A DNA stretch of 64,000 bases from Hyphococcus sp. (GTDB lineage: Bacteria; Pseudomonadota; Alphaproteobacteria; Caulobacterales; Parvularculaceae). Under the pieces are notes generated by a model. The model was not told where the DNA came from, did not search any database, and saw nothing but the letters and a program-made list of their open reading frames with translations. Location: positions 1-64,000 of the forward strand of contig JANQON010000002.1 of assembly GCA_028289605.1 (NCBI GenBank), read 5' to 3'. Below, piece after piece: positions 8,285-18,222 of the stretch. The translations under genes were made by a program, and so were the position numbers. Within the stretch, counting starts at the first letter, position 1. Each line of letters starts with the position of its first letter.

Positions 8285-9580
8285 ATGAGCGCCAGCGAGA
8301 GTTATGTGATTCCTGACGGGTTTTTTGGCGATACGCTCGCCGAGGCCGACAGCGAAGTCGCTGCAGCGGTTAGCCGCGAACGCGTCCGCCAGCAGGATCA
8401 GATTGAGCTGATCGCCTCGGAAAATATCGTTTCGCGGGCGGTGCTGGAAGCGCAGGGATCGGTGCTCACCAACAAATACGCCGAAGGATATCCCGGAAGG
8501 CGCTACTACGGCGGTTGTGAATTTGTCGACGAAGTTGAGGTTCTGGCGATTGAACGCGCCAAGCGTCTTTTTCACTGCAGCGAAGCGATCGTTCAGCCGC
8601 ATTCGGGCAGCCAGGCCAATCAAGCCGTTTTCATGGCCGTGATGAAGCCGGGAGACACGTTTCTCGGGATGGATCTCGCGGCGGGCGGCCACCTTACCCA
8701 TGGCTCGCCGGCGAATCAGTCCGGCAAGTGGTTCAACGCCGTTCACTACGGCGTTCGCGAGGACGATTGCCTGATCGATTATGATGCGGTCGCCCGCCTT
8801 GCTGACGAGCACAAGCCGAAAATCATTGTCGCCGGCGGCAGCGCCTATTCCCGCGTGATCGACTTTGCAAAATTTCGCAGCATCGCCGACGGCGTCGGGG
8901 CCAAGCTCATGGTCGACATGGCCCATTTCGCCGGCCTTGTCGCCGGCGGCGTTCATCCCAACCCGCTCGATGTCGCCGACGTGGCGACCACGACGACGCA
9001 CAAGACCCTGCGGGGCCCCCGCGGCGGGTTGGTGTTGACGAACGACGCGGACTTGGCGAAGAAGGTCCGCTCGGCGGTTTTCCCGGGTCTTCAGGGCGGA
9101 CCGCTGATGCATGTCATCGCAGCGAAGGCCGTTGCGTTCGGCGAAGCGTTGCGGCCGGAGTTTCGATCCTACGCCAGCGCCGTCGTCGAAAACGCGCGGG
9201 CGCTCGCCGGCGCGCTCGTCGAGGCGGGCTATGCGGTGGTTTCCGGCGGCACCGATACCCATCTGGCGCTCATCGACATGCGCCCGAAAGGCGTTAAAGG
9301 CAATGCTGCGGAAGAAAGCCTGGAGCGTGCGGGAATCACCTGCAACAAAAACGGCATTCCTTTTGACACGGAGAAATTCACGGTGACGTCGGGCGTGCGG
9401 GTCGGTTCGCCGGCGGGAACGACACGAGGGTTCGGCGCTGCTGAATTCCGCGACATTGGCGTTATGATGGCTGAAGTGCTCGACGGCCTCGCCAAGGGCG
9501 GTCCGGATAACGCCGAAGCCGAAACCAGCGTACGCAAGAGGGTCAGCGAGTTGACCGCGCGTTTTCCGATTTACCGTTAG
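8285..9580 (+). CDS. glyA: Serine hydroxymethyltransferase
   Basis: A 431-residue PLP enzyme that interconverts serine and glycine while charging tetrahydrofolate with a one-carbon unit. The PLP lysine is K240 in [14 protein letters not shown]. Other family segments are [42 protein letters not shown] and [17 protein letters not shown]. The start is the ATG at 8285, with AAAAGGAG at 8267-8274; an upstream in-frame ATG at 8249 adds a charged, unconserved leader. It is followed by nrdR after 29 bases, the usual alphaproteobacterial glyA-nrdR order. The leader may form several small hairpins. Confidence 0.98.
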   Translation: MSASESYVIPDGFFGDTLAEADSEVAAAVSRERVRQQDQIELIASENIVSRAVLEAQGSVLTNKYAEGYPGRRYYGGCEFVDEVEVLAIERAKRLFHCSEAIVQPHSGSQANQAVFMAVMKPGDTFLGMDLAAGGHLTHGSPANQSGKWFNAVHYGVREDDCLIDYDAVARLADEHKPKIIVAGGSAYSRVIDFAKFRSIADGVGAKLMVDMAHFAGLVAGGVHPNPLDVADVATTTTHKTLRGPRGGLVLTNDADLAKKVRSAVFPGLQGGPLMHVIAAKAVAFGEALRPEFRSYASAVVENARALAGALVEAGYAVVSGGTDTHLALIDMRPKGVKGNAAEESLERAGITCNKNGIPFDTEKFTVTSGVRVGSPAGTTRGFGAAEFRDIGVMMAEVLDGLAKGGPDNAEAETSVRKRVSELTARFPIYR

Positions 9581-9609
9581 CATCAGAACAGAGCCGACCG
9601 GAGCGCGCA

Positions 9610-10080
9610 ATGCGATGTCCTTTCTGCACTAGTGAAGACACGCAAGTGAAGGACTCACGATCGGCCGAAGACGGCGCGTCCGTACGTCGCCGCCGGGAGT
9701 GTTCAGCATGCGGCGGACGCTTCACAACATTCGAGCGCGTTCAGCTGCGAGAGCTGACGGTCATTAAGAGCGCCGGAAAAAAAGCGCCGTTCGACCGCGA
9801 CAAGCTTGCACGCTCCGTTTTGATCGCGACGCGTAAGCGGAATGTGGACCCGGACAGAATAGAACAGATGATTTCCGGCATCGTTCGGCGCCTGGAAGCC
9901 ATGGGCGAAGCTGAAATCGAATCCAAAACCATCGGAGAGCTGGTCATGGAAGGTCTCGCTCACCTCGATGATGTGGCCTATGTCCGCTATGCGTCGGTGT
10001 ACAAGGATTTTCGTGAGGCTAAGGACTTTGAAAAGTTTCTTGGCGGGTTAGACGACGGCGATGATGACGGCCAAGAATGA
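9610..10080 (+). CDS. nrdR: Transcriptional repressor NrdR
   Basis: A 156-residue ATP/dATP-sensing repressor of ribonucleotide reductase genes. It has an N-terminal zinc ribbon with two Cys pairs (CPFC near residue 3, CSAC near residue 31), followed by the GGRFTTFER segment and an ATP-cone domain ([14 protein letters not shown] onwards). The motif [13 protein letters not shown] near residues 118-130 is typical. Length is normal. The 3-prime end overlaps the start of nusB by about 20 bases in another frame. In many alphaproteobacteria riboflavin genes lie between nrdR and nusB; here they are absent. Confidence 0.97.
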   Translation: MRCPFCTSEDTQVKDSRSAEDGASVRRRRECSACGGRFTTFERVQLRELTVIKSAGKKAPFDRDKLARSVLIATRKRNVDPDRIEQMISGIVRRLEAMGEAEIESKTIGELVMEGLAHLDDVAYVRYASVYKDFREAKDFEKFLGGLDDGDDDGQE

Positions 10081-10558
10081 CCTCAGCACTCCAGGCGCCG
10101 CCGGCGCTCCGGCCCGGTCAGCCGCGCGGTTGGCTGCGGTGCAGGCGTTATATCAGATGGAAACGACGGGTCAGGGCGTTGAAGCGACAATCCGCGAGTT
10201 CGAACAGTTTCGTCTCGGCGGTGAAGTCGACGGCGTCAAACTCCATGCGGCGGATAGAAAACTGTTCGCCGACGTTTTGCGCGGGACCGTGGAATCCCAG
10301 GATCGGCTTGATCCGTACTTGCAGACGCAACTGGCCGAAGGTTGGACGCTCAAGCGGATCGATTCAATTGCTCGGGCGATACTGCGCGCTGCGCTGTATG
10401 AACTTATTCGCCGGCCGGACATTCCTTATCGCGTCGTGATCGATGAGTATCTTGACGTCGCGAACGCGTTTTTCGAGGGCGACGAGCCGAAATTCATTAA
10501 CGCCGTTCTGGACGCCGCCGCTGAAAAAGCGCGCGCGGACGAACGATCCGGTTCATGA
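10061..10558 (+). CDS. nusB: Transcription antitermination factor NusB
   Basis: A 165-residue helical RNA-binding protein that works with NusE (S10) at boxA in rRNA transcription. Family features are the [16 protein letters not shown] helix near residues 19-34, the [17 protein letters not shown] segment around residues 105-121 and the C-terminal YLDVANAF region with PKFINAVLD. Two adjacent ATG codons at 10061 and 10064 can serve as start, both inside the end of nrdR. Its stop overlaps the thiL start by four bases (ATGA), giving a coupled nrdR-nusB-thiL unit. Confidence 0.96.
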   Translation: MMTAKNDLSTPGAAGAPARSAARLAAVQALYQMETTGQGVEATIREFEQFRLGGEVDGVKLHAADRKLFADVLRGTVESQDRLDPYLQTQLAEGWTLKRIDSIARAILRAALYELIRRPDIPYRVVIDEYLDVANAFFEGDEPKFINAVLDAAAEKARADERSGS

Positions 10559-11535
10559 ACGAGTTTGACATCATCCGCGACGTTTTTGCGCCGCTGAGCG
10601 CGGACGCCGAAGGCGCGTTTTCATTGTCGGACGATGCGGCGCTCCTGGAGGACGGACCTTACGTATTCACAAAGGACATGATGGTGGCCGGCGTCCACTT
10701 TCTCCCAAAGGACCCGCTCGATCTTGTCGCCAAGAAGCTTATGCGGGTCAATCTTTCGGATCTGGCCGCGAAAGGCGCAAAGCCCGTTGGTTATTTTCTC
10801 GGCTGCTTGTGGCCTGCGGGCGTTACGCGCGAGAAGATCGAATTGTTTGCGCGCGGATTGAAAGAAGACCAGGAGACATTCCGCGTTTCGCTTTATGGAG
10901 GCGACACAACGGCGCATCGTTTGAAGTCAGGACCGTTGACCTTGTCCGCCACATTTTTCGGTCGTCCGCCCCGCGCCGGGGTGACCCGCCGGTCCGGCGC
11001 CGGCGTCGGCGACGATCTCTACGTGACCGGCGCGATCGGAGATGCGGGACTGGGATTGAAAGCCCTGCAGCGCGAAGAGAAATTCACCACGGTTGACAAA
11101 GCGTCGCTGGCATCGCGCTACCATACGCCCGAGCCGCGGCTTTCCATGGGCGCGGCCATAACGGGCCTCGCGACTGCGGCGATCGATGTCTCAGACGGTC
11201 TCATGGCGGACGCCGGTCACTTGGCGTCAGCGTCCGGACTGCGCGCTGAAATCGACGCGGTGTCCATTCCTCGTTCCGCCGCTGCGGGCACTTGGGTCGC
11301 CCGCCAAACCAATCGGTGGAACGCGCTCGCGGCGATCGCAACATTCGGCGATGACTACGAGATTCTCTTTTCAGCGCCGCCCACAATGCGCCGTTCGGTG
11401 ACGGTGGCGGCGAACGCCGCCCGCACGCAAGTTTCGCGTATTGGTTCGCTTGTTCGCGGCAAAGGCTCGGCGTTGCTCGATGAAAACGGACGCGAGATCG
11501 CGATCCGCGCATCAGGTTTTGATCATCTGAGATAG
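10555..11535 (+). CDS. thiL: Thiamine-phosphate kinase
   Basis: A 326-residue AIRS-family enzyme that phosphorylates thiamine monophosphate to thiamine diphosphate. The N-terminal DDAALLEDG region (residues 23-31) and KDMMVAGVHF supply the Asp residues that bind magnesium-ATP. KLMRVNLSDLAAKGAKP and YGGDTT are conserved, as are the later IDVSDGLMADAGH and FGDDYEILF. The start overlaps the nusB stop. The last about 275 bases before the next gene contain GC-rich direct repeats (GGCGGGGCC twice near 11550-11575) but no clear poly-T terminator. A functional link to the thiamine-diphosphate enzyme at 40.6 kb is only general cofactor supply. Confidence 0.96.
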   Translation: MNEFDIIRDVFAPLSADAEGAFSLSDDAALLEDGPYVFTKDMMVAGVHFLPKDPLDLVAKKLMRVNLSDLAAKGAKPVGYFLGCLWPAGVTREKIELFARGLKEDQETFRVSLYGGDTTAHRLKSGPLTLSATFFGRPPRAGVTRRSGAGVGDDLYVTGAIGDAGLGLKALQREEKFTTVDKASLASRYHTPEPRLSMGAAITGLATAAIDVSDGLMADAGHLASASGLRAEIDAVSIPRSAAAGTWVARQTNRWNALAAIATFGDDYEILFSAPPTMRRSVTVAANAARTQVSRIGSLVRGKGSALLDENGREIAIRASGFDHLR

Positions 11536-11811
11536 TGTTCGGCGGGGCCGCCGCAGGCGGGGCCCATCGCCGTTCAGAAACAGCTCAACCGGGCCCGCGC
11601 CTGCATCACAGCCTCTCCCCCAGGCTATATTGCGCCGCCAACTTAACCGAGCGTCTTTGGTTTTCACGTCCGTGACGGCGCCCATTTTTGCGAAAATCGG
11701 TACCTATTTTTTGGAAATCGTCTGTTTCAACGGATCACGCGGTTTTATCGTGGGCGTTTAGCTTGCGAGCGATGGTTTGGCGCGCTTTTATGCCGTCCGG
11801 AGAGGGCTGAT

Positions 11812-14472
11812 TTGCTAATCGAGCGAGAGGATCCCCTAAAGCGACTTGCCGGTCTGGCCGCCGGCGCTGCTGGCGGACGCGGCGCCGTGGCGCTGGTAAG
11901 CGGAGAAGCGGGGGTCGGCAAGACATCGCTGATGGCTGCACTGCGCGAGCATGTGCGGCCTGACTTCGACGTGCTTTGGGGCGGATGCGACGCGCTTTTT
12001 ACGCCGCGGCCGTTGGGACCGATTCACGATATGGCTGGAGCGCTAGGCCGGGACGTGCGCGCGCTTCTTTCCGACGGCGCGCGGTCAACGGAGCTGTTCA
12101 CAGCGGTTGTCGCCCGTCTTGAGCAGATGCGCCAACCGGTTGTGCTTGTTGTCGAAGATACGCACTGGGCCGACCACGCAACGCTCGACTTCCTGAAGTT
12201 TCTGGGTCGGCGGATATCAATGCTGCGCGTATTGCTGGCGATGACCTACCGCGACGACGAGATCCAGCAGGATCATCCGTTTACGCAAGTGTTGGGCGAC
12301 CTCCCGTCAGCGTACACGACCAGAGTTCACCTAAATCCTCTGTCTGCGGATGGCGTTGCTGAGTTGGCGACGCGGTCCAACAGCGCGCTCGCTCCCGATG
12401 ACCTTTTTGAGATCACCGGCGGCAATCCGTTCTTTGTCTCCGAACTTTTGGCGAATGACGGCAGCGGCGCCGGTTCGATACCCGCTTCCATCAAGGACGC
12501 AGTTTCGGCGCGGCTGACCCGTCTCGCGCCGACTGAGCGCGACTTCCTTGAAACGATCAGCGTCGCGCCGGGACCGATACCGCCGGAAATTCTAACGCCG
12601 CTTTTTGGACCGGAGGGCGAAACCCTCGCGATGGCGGCGGTCGGCAGAAACCTGCTGGTGCGAGATGCAAAAGCGGTGTTGCGGTTCCGACATGAATTGG
12701 CCCGCCTGGCAACCCTATCGCGACTGCCCGCAACCCGTCAAAAGGAACTTCATGCGCGCGTTTTGACGGCGTTTGAAAGAGCGGAATTCAATCCGAGCTA
12801 CGACCAGCTAGTCCACCATGCGGCCGGCGCCAGCGACAGCAAGAAAGTGTTGCAGCTTGCGCCGAAAGCCGCCGCGACAGCGGCGTCGCTCGGCGCGCAC
12901 CGTGAAGCGGCGGCCCATCTTGCAACCGCCTTGCGCTTTATCGACGACGCTGAACCGGAACTCGCCGCAAGCATTTACGAAAACTGGGCCTACGAAGCGA
13001 GTCTTGCGCTCAGTATCGATGACAACGTCCTCGACGCGCGCCGGCACGCCATTACCCTTTGGCGGGCGCTTGGCCGGATGGAAAAGGTCGGGGAGAATCT
13101 GCGTTGGCTTTCAAGGTTGCACTGGTATCGGGGCGAGTCCGCGGAGGCGACGCGCTTTGCCGAAGAGGCCGTTAAAACGCTGGAATCAATACCGGCGTCG
13201 CCGGAACGCGCTATGGCGTACAGCCTTCGTTCACAGCTTCACATGCTCAACGACCAAATGGAGGAATCAATTGACTGGGGCACGCGCGCATTAAAGCTTG
13301 CCGAAGAGTTCGACGAAGTAGAAGTCAAAATCCATGCTCTGAACAACATCGGGACGGCGAGGGTTTTCCGCAACAATAAGGACGGGATACCGGAACTGGA
13401 AGAAAGCCTCGATTTGGCGCTGAAAAACGGCTTTCACGAACACGCCGCTCGCGTCTACACGAATCTGGCGGAATACGCCGTTGAGTTTCGGGACTTTGAC
13501 CTCGCTGAGCGCGTTCTCTCCGACGGCGTCGCGTTTGACACGCAGTTCGACCTTGATACGTGGACGCATTATCTCGTCGGCCGCCAGGCCCAGTTGCGCA
13601 TGGATCAGGGCCGCCTGAGGGATGCAGAAACAATTGCACAGGGCGTCTTGAAGAAAACGTCTTTGACCTTGCTGATAAAACTGCCTTCGCTCATCACTTT
13701 GGCGAAGACGAGATTGCGGATAGGCGCTCCAGACGCTGACGGCCTGCTAGCGCAAGCGTTTGACAACGCGATGGCGACGGAAGAGCTGCAGTATATCGTG
13801 CCCATGCGCCTCGCGCTGATTGAAGCCGCGTATCTCAAAAACGACTATGACCGGGCGGCGGACGAACTGGAGACGCTATTCGCGTTGGGAACTGATGCAA
13901 TGCATTCCTGGCGTGTCGGCGAGGTTGCAGCCTGGGCTCGCCGTTTCGCTCTGAAAACGCCGAACACGTTCCTTGCGCATCTGCCCGAACCATACGCAAC
14001 CGAGATCGCCGGCGACATCAACGGTGCAGCGGCGGCATGGCGCCGTATCGGCGCGCCCTTTGAAGAAGCGATGGCGTTGCTGCAGTCCCGGGGAGACAAC
14101 GCGGCAGGCGATTTTGAGAAGGCGCAAACGATCTTTCACCGCATTGAGGCCAATCTGGCGGTAAAGAAAGTCACGAGCAGGGCGCGCGAGGCCGGCGTCG
14201 CGCTTGAAACGCCGCGGGCGCGGCGCGGTCCCTACAAGGCGGCGCGCAACCACCCTTTGGGACTCACCAAACGCGAACAGACCATCCTGGCGCTGATTGT
14301 AAGCGGGGCCAGCAATGCGGAAATTGCGAATGCGCTGTCGCGCTCGCCCAGAACCGTCGAGCATCACGTTTCGTCCATACTGACCAAACTCAATGTCTCC
14401 AACCGGATGGAGGCGATGCTACGGGTTCAAAATGAACCCTGGCTGGCGCCGCAGGACGCGCCCGCCGACTGA
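11812..14472 (+). CDS. LAL-type LuxR-family transcriptional regulator (AAA ATPase-TPR-HTH)
   Basis: An 886-residue regulator of the large ATP-binding LuxR (LAL/MalT-like) class. The N-terminal ATPase has Walker A GEAGVGKTS near residues 29-37 and Walker B VVLVVEDTHWAD near residue 115. The middle is a long alpha-helical repeat region of TPR type (about 340-780). The C-terminus has a LuxR HTH with LTKREQTILALIVSGASN, NAEIANALSRSPRTVEHH and KLNVSNRMEA. The start is TTG at 11812 with GGAGAGG at 11799-11805. A six-codon frame MPSGEG begins at 11790 and ends at 11810, just before it. The ligand and target genes are not evident; the next gene, an alpha/beta hydrolase, may be a target. Confidence 0.88.
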   Translation: MLIEREDPLKRLAGLAAGAAGGRGAVALVSGEAGVGKTSLMAALREHVRPDFDVLWGGCDALFTPRPLGPIHDMAGALGRDVRALLSDGARSTELFTAVVARLEQMRQPVVLVVEDTHWADHATLDFLKFLGRRISMLRVLLAMTYRDDEIQQDHPFTQVLGDLPSAYTTRVHLNPLSADGVAELATRSNSALAPDDLFEITGGNPFFVSELLANDGSGAGSIPASIKDAVSARLTRLAPTERDFLETISVAPGPIPPEILTPLFGPEGETLAMAAVGRNLLVRDAKAVLRFRHELARLATLSRLPATRQKELHARVLTAFERAEFNPSYDQLVHHAAGASDSKKVLQLAPKAAATAASLGAHREAAAHLATALRFIDDAEPELAASIYENWAYEASLALSIDDNVLDARRHAITLWRALGRMEKVGENLRWLSRLHWYRGESAEATRFAEEAVKTLESIPASPERAMAYSLRSQLHMLNDQMEESIDWGTRALKLAEEFDEVEVKIHALNNIGTARVFRNNKDGIPELEESLDLALKNGFHEHAARVYTNLAEYAVEFRDFDLAERVLSDGVAFDTQFDLDTWTHYLVGRQAQLRMDQGRLRDAETIAQGVLKKTSLTLLIKLPSLITLAKTRLRIGAPDADGLLAQAFDNAMATEELQYIVPMRLALIEAAYLKNDYDRAADELETLFALGTDAMHSWRVGEVAAWARRFALKTPNTFLAHLPEPYATEIAGDINGAAAAWRRIGAPFEEAMALLQSRGDNAAGDFEKAQTIFHRIEANLAVKKVTSRAREAGVALETPRARRGPYKAARNHPLGLTKREQTILALIVSGASNAEIANALSRSPRTVEHHVSSILTKLNVSNRMEAMLRVQNEPWLAPQDAPAD

Positions 14473-14544
14473 CGAACGTCGTTGACGGCGATCTATGTGG
14501 AGACAATATGCGTATCCTTCACCATGAATGAGGGATTTCACGAT

Positions 14545-15270
14545 ATGGGACAGGCTTCTTATCCGGACAATTTTGCTCCGCCGGGGCCGATTGCGCTCCT
14601 GTCGGAAGCGCGGACAGCGCTGACCTGGCCGAAACTCCTGTTCGGCGCATCGGAATTGGCGCGAGCGCCGCAGGGCGACGGCCGTCCCATTCTGCTTGCG
14701 CCGGGCTATCTCGCCGGCGATTTGTCCATGAAGCCGCTGGCGCTGTTTTTGGAGCGGCTCGGATACGACGCCAGAACATGGGGCCTTGGCCGAAACGGCG
14801 GAGACGTTGACCCGTTGGTGCAGACTTTTGGCGCGCGTGTTGAAGCGGTGGCGGAAGAATTGCGAGAGCCCGTGACCCTTGTGGGGTGGAGTCTCGGCGG
14901 CGTGGTCGCCCGTGAAGCGGCGCGCTTGTTCTCAGATTCCGTGCGTGAGGTGATCACGCTGGGCACGCCCATTGTCGGCGGCCCCAAATACACCTCGGTC
15001 GGTAAGTTTTTCGCTTGGCGCCGGGGCATCGATCTCAATGAATTCGAGCTTGAAGTCCATGCGCGCAATAGCGTCGGGCTGCGCCAGCCGCTGTCGTCAA
15101 TTTACAGCAAGTCGGACGGCGTTGTTGACTGGCGCGCGTCGGTCGATACGTACAATGCTCACGCGCAGAATATTGAAGTGCAGAGTTCTCACTTCCGTCT
15201 TGGAGTCGATCCAAAGGCATGGCGCATTATCGCCAATATCCTCGCCGGCGAAGATCCGCATTCGATCTAA
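14545..15270 (+). CDS. Alpha/beta hydrolase (esterase/lipase-like)
   Basis: A 241-residue alpha/beta hydrolase. The nucleophile elbow is GWSLGG near residues 113-118. An oxyanion-type region is ILLAPGYLAGD, with a likely acid in SKSDGVVDW and the catalytic His in SSHFRLG. The opening NFAPPGPIALLSEARTALTW has no signal peptide, so it is probably cytosolic. I start at ATG 14545, with GAGGG at 14530-14534. Upstream in-frame starts (TTG 14482, ATG 14524) lack ribosome-binding sites. It begins 70 bases after the LAL regulator. The substrate is unknown. Confidence 0.78.
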   Translation: MGQASYPDNFAPPGPIALLSEARTALTWPKLLFGASELARAPQGDGRPILLAPGYLAGDLSMKPLALFLERLGYDARTWGLGRNGGDVDPLVQTFGARVEAVAEELREPVTLVGWSLGGVVAREAARLFSDSVREVITLGTPIVGGPKYTSVGKFFAWRRGIDLNEFELEVHARNSVGLRQPLSSIYSKSDGVVDWRASVDTYNAHAQNIEVQSSHFRLGVDPKAWRIIANILAGEDPHSI

Positions 15271-15295
15271 GCTGAGCAATTCGCCGTTGCGAGGC

Positions 15296-15754
15296 TTACT
15301 GGCCCGGCGTCGGTCCTTCCTGTCCGATACCGGCCGGCAGTTGGCCGACATTCCCGAGCAGTTGCTCCCAGAAGTTGAGCTCTTTGCCGCGGGTCGGCGT
15401 CACGCGCGAAACCAGATTTACTTTCGTGCCGTCGGCGAGGCTGAAGGATTCCACGTTATCGACCAGGCCTTCCTGATCAAAGTGAAAGGCGACGACAGTC
15501 CGGTTCTTGGTCTTGGTGTGGAAGAAGGCGCGCGTCGTGTCGTAGGAATTCAAGTAGTACCAGGCGTTGGTATCGAATGTGCCGATCATTGACGGCTCAC
15601 CGTACTTGGCGAGGATCGACTCTTTTGAATCAAGGCCCGGCTCTCCGGTAAGCTCCGTTTGGCCGCGCTCCAGCACATAGCCGTGATTGGTGCGGACCGA
15701 AACGCAGGCCTGCGTCGCCAACAGGGCCGTCGCCAAAAGAAACAGTCTGATCAT
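15296..15754 (-). CDS. bamE: Outer-membrane protein assembly factor BamE (SmpA/OmlA) lipoprotein
   Basis: A 152-residue lipoprotein. The signal peptide MIRLFLLATALLATQAC ends in a lipobox (ATQAC), so it is lipidated at Cys17. The SmpA/OmlA fold follows: SKESILAKYGEPSMIGTFD, WYYLNSYDTTRAFF, and the VVAFHFDQEGLVDNVESF strands. BamE supports barrel insertion by the BAM complex. ATG at 15754 has AAGGA upstream; a GTG one codon earlier is also possible. In alphaproteobacteria bamE is often divergent from the ubiquinol-cytochrome c chaperone gene, as here. Confidence 0.93.
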   Translation of the reverse strand: MIRLFLLATALLATQACVSVRTNHGYVLERGQTELTGEPGLDSKESILAKYGEPSMIGTFDTNAWYYLNSYDTTRAFFHTKTKNRTVVAFHFDQEGLVDNVESFSLADGTKVNLVSRVTPTRGKELNFWEQLLGNVGQLPAGIGQEGPTPGQ

Positions 15755-15960
15755 CACTCGTATTCCTTACGCCAAATCTGCGCCAACGCCAGTTTTCGCC
15801 CGATGCTGCGCGGGCCGGGACTTGATCCGGCGCGTCCTTGCGCCTAGGTCCGCCGGAGCCATGAAAGGCGTATGGATACCAGCGATTTCCCGCGCCCGCA
15901 AATATCGCGGCCGCAGCGTCGCGTCGCCCCGTGATAGAATAAGGCAAGCTTTGCGCATTG

Positions 15961-16491
15961 ATGTTTAGGTCGTTGTTCAAAAAGGACTCTTCCGTGGAGG
16001 CGGCCGACGCGTTGTACGCCGCGGCCGCGGAGCAGGCCCGTGCGGTCCCGTTTTACGCCCGTCTCGGCGTGCCCGACACGGTCGAGGGCCGGTTTGAGAT
16101 GGTGACGCTGCATGTTTGGTTGATCCTGCGGCGGCTGAAAAGCGATCAGCCCGAGGCGCGCAAAATCTCGCAAAAGCTTTTCGACGCGACCTTTTCGAAT
16201 TTCGACGCGGCGCTGCGCGAACTTGGCGTTGGCGATCTGGTGGTCGGCAAGAAGATCAGAAAGCTCGCCGAAAACTTCTACGGCCGCGCGCGGGCCTATG
16301 ACGCTGCTATTGCCGGAGACGGGCGCGACCTGCCGGAGGCTTTGGCGCGGAACGTCTATGAATCCGAGAATGAGGACGTGGCGGCCGATCTGGCTGGCTA
16401 TGTCAGACGGGCTGCGGCGCGTCTGGAGGACCAGCCGTCGTCTCGCATCGCCGGAGGGATCGTAGAGTTTCCGGCGGCGGTAGAGCCATGA
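15961..16491 (+). CDS. Ubiquinol-cytochrome c chaperone family protein (CBP3-like)
   Basis: A 176-residue protein of the family related to mitochondrial CBP3/UQCC1, which assists assembly of the cytochrome bc1 complex. Recognised segments are AVPFYARLGVPDTVEGRFEM (residues about 31-50), VTLHVWLILRRLKSD and LFDATFSNFDAALRELGVGD, followed by VGKKIRKLAENFYGRARAYD. No signal peptide or membrane segment is seen. ATG at 15961 is preferred; a TTG one codon earlier is possible. Its stop overlaps the DUF177 gene start (ATGA). The bamE / chaperone / DUF177 / plsX / fabH order is characteristic of alphaproteobacteria. Confidence 0.88.
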   Translation: MFRSLFKKDSSVEAADALYAAAAEQARAVPFYARLGVPDTVEGRFEMVTLHVWLILRRLKSDQPEARKISQKLFDATFSNFDAALRELGVGDLVVGKKIRKLAENFYGRARAYDAAIAGDGRDLPEALARNVYESENEDVAADLAGYVRRAAARLEDQPSSRIAGGIVEFPAAVEP

Positions 16492-17018
16492 GCGGCGAAG
16501 GAACGTCTGAATTCTCACGCGAGATTGACCTGGGCGCGCTTCCTGAAAGCGGCAAGCGGTTTTCCTTCGAAGCGACCAAAGAAGAGCGAGCCGCTGTGGC
16601 GCGGCGTCTGGGCGTTCCTGCAGTGGCGGCGCTGCGCGGCGAGGCGAGGGTTGCGGCGACACGGTCTCGTATTGACGTTGAGGGGCGGATCGACGCGACC
16701 CTCGTTCGCGAATGCGTCGCGAGCCTCGAGCATGTCGAAGAAACCGTCGCAGACGCGTTCAAGGTCGAGTTTTTGCGCCGCGAACCGGAGGCGGCTCCCG
16801 ATGCCGACGATGACGCCTGGCTGGACGCGCCGGAGGTTTGGGAACACGAGCAGCTGGATGTCGGCGAACTGCTTGTTCAACAAGTCTCCTTGGCGATGGA
16901 TCCATTTCCCCGCAAGGAGGGCGCTGCAAGCCTCGCCGATCAATTCGGCTCTGAAGAAGAGCAGACATCATTCGCATCGGTTCTTGCGAAAGCTATCAAA
17001 ACAGAAGAAAATCAATGA
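16488..17018 (+). CDS. YceD/DUF177 family protein
   Basis: A 176-residue DUF177 (YceD) protein; family members are linked to 23S rRNA accumulation and often sit beside rpmF and plsX. The hallmark region is the beta-rich segment IDVEGRIDATLVRECVASLE with VEETVADAFKVEFL, followed by acidic residues and WEHEQLDVGELLVQQVSLAMDPFPRKE. The usual E-Q-x8-P-x-P region is present as EQLDVGELL...PFPRK. rpmF is not between this gene and plsX, unlike in many proteobacteria. It overlaps the upstream chaperone gene. Confidence 0.87.
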   Translation: MSGEGTSEFSREIDLGALPESGKRFSFEATKEERAAVARRLGVPAVAALRGEARVAATRSRIDVEGRIDATLVRECVASLEHVEETVADAFKVEFLRREPEAAPDADDDAWLDAPEVWEHEQLDVGELLVQQVSLAMDPFPRKEGAASLADQFGSEEEQTSFASVLAKAIKTEENQ

Positions 17019-17122
17019 GATCCAGTAGTTTTCTTCAGCCCGGCGATATGTGATCGCGATGCGTTGCGTGCAGATTTGAGCGCTGTATTCTCCGCGTCGC
17101 ATTATGAGGAGCGCCAGAACGC

Positions 17123-18211
17123 GTGATCCGCAGGAAACCAGCATCGGACGTCACCCTCGCTGTTGACGCTATGGGCGGCGACAACGGTCCGGAAACGGTC
17201 GCCGCCGGCGCAGCCGTTGCGGTCGCTCGCGGCCTGAAGGCGAAGCTGATGTTTGTCGGCGATCGCGCTGTGCTGGAACCCGCCATCGCGCGCCATGACG
17301 CGCTGGCTCACGCCGACATTCGCCACGCCGACAGCGTCGTCTCCATGACCGACAAGCCGATGCACATCCTCAGGCGCGGCCAGGACACGTCGATGTGGCG
17401 GTCCATCGCGGCGGCGGCCGAAGGCGACGCCGACGCGGTCGTCTCCTGCGGCAATACCGGCGCTTTGATGGCGGTGGGATTGGCGCAACTCAAGAAAATC
17501 AAGGGCGTCGACCGGCCCGCCGCGACAGCCCTTTGGCCCACCAATCGCGGACGGACGGTCGTGCTTGACGTCGGCGCGAATGTGGAAGCCGACGCCAATC
17601 AGCTGGTCCAGTTTGCGATTATGGGAGAGGCGTTTTTCCGGTCGCTCATGAATGTCGAAAAGCCGACAGTGGGACTGTTGAATGTCGGTGCGGAGGATTT
17701 GAAGGGGCACGAGCTTATTCGGACCGCGGCCGGGATTTTGCGTGAGGCGGATCCGGCCATGGCGTTTAAGGGATTTGTCGAAGGAAATGACATATCCGCC
17801 GGCGTGGTCGACGTTGTGGTGACTGACGGTTTTACCGGCAATGTGGCGCTCAAGTCCGCCGAGGGGGCGGCGCGTCTTGTCGGCGGATGGGTGAGAGAAA
17901 CGCTGACAGGTACGTTGAATGCGAAACTCGGCGCGCTGTTGATGGCTCCGGGCTTGCGCAAGTTGAAGGATCGAATCGATCCGTCGTCGGTGAACGGCGG
18001 CGTTCTTCTAGGCCTCAACGGCCTTGTCGTGAAAAGTCACGGCGGGTCCGACGCACGGGGCGTCGCCAGCGCTATCCAAATGGCGGCTGATCTTGCGCGC
18101 GCGCCGTTTCACGACGAGGTGGCTCAGACCGTCGCCGCCGTCATGGCGCGATCCAGCGATCTCGCTGAAAGCCGCGACAACAACACTGATATTCCTATAG
18201 CTGCTCAGTAA
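17123..18211 (+). CDS. plsX: Phosphate acyltransferase PlsX
   Basis: A 362-residue enzyme that makes acyl-phosphate from acyl-ACP for phosphatidic acid synthesis. Hallmarks are [13 protein letters not shown] at the N-terminus, [10 protein letters not shown] near residue 112, [36 protein letters not shown] and [14 protein letters not shown]. The start is GTG 17123, with GAGGAG at 17106-17111. About 104 bp separate it from DUF177, so a promoter could lie in between. It is followed by fabH after 11 bases. Confidence 0.97.
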   Translation: MIRRKPASDVTLAVDAMGGDNGPETVAAGAAVAVARGLKAKLMFVGDRAVLEPAIARHDALAHADIRHADSVVSMTDKPMHILRRGQDTSMWRSIAAAAEGDADAVVSCGNTGALMAVGLAQLKKIKGVDRPAATALWPTNRGRTVVLDVGANVEADANQLVQFAIMGEAFFRSLMNVEKPTVGLLNVGAEDLKGHELIRTAAGILREADPAMAFKGFVEGNDISAGVVDVVVTDGFTGNVALKSAEGAARLVGGWVRETLTGTLNAKLGALLMAPGLRKLKDRIDPSSVNGGVLLGLNGLVVKSHGGSDARGVASAIQMAADLARAPFHDEVAQTVAAVMARSSDLAESRDNNTDIPIAAQ

Positions 18212-18222
18212 AGATTAATGTG

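Noticed and set aside
8180-9610. A 476-codon open frame on the minus strand covering glyA
   Set aside because: It mirrors the codon structure of glyA, has no recognisable domain or ribosome-binding site, and is a common effect of high GC at third positions.
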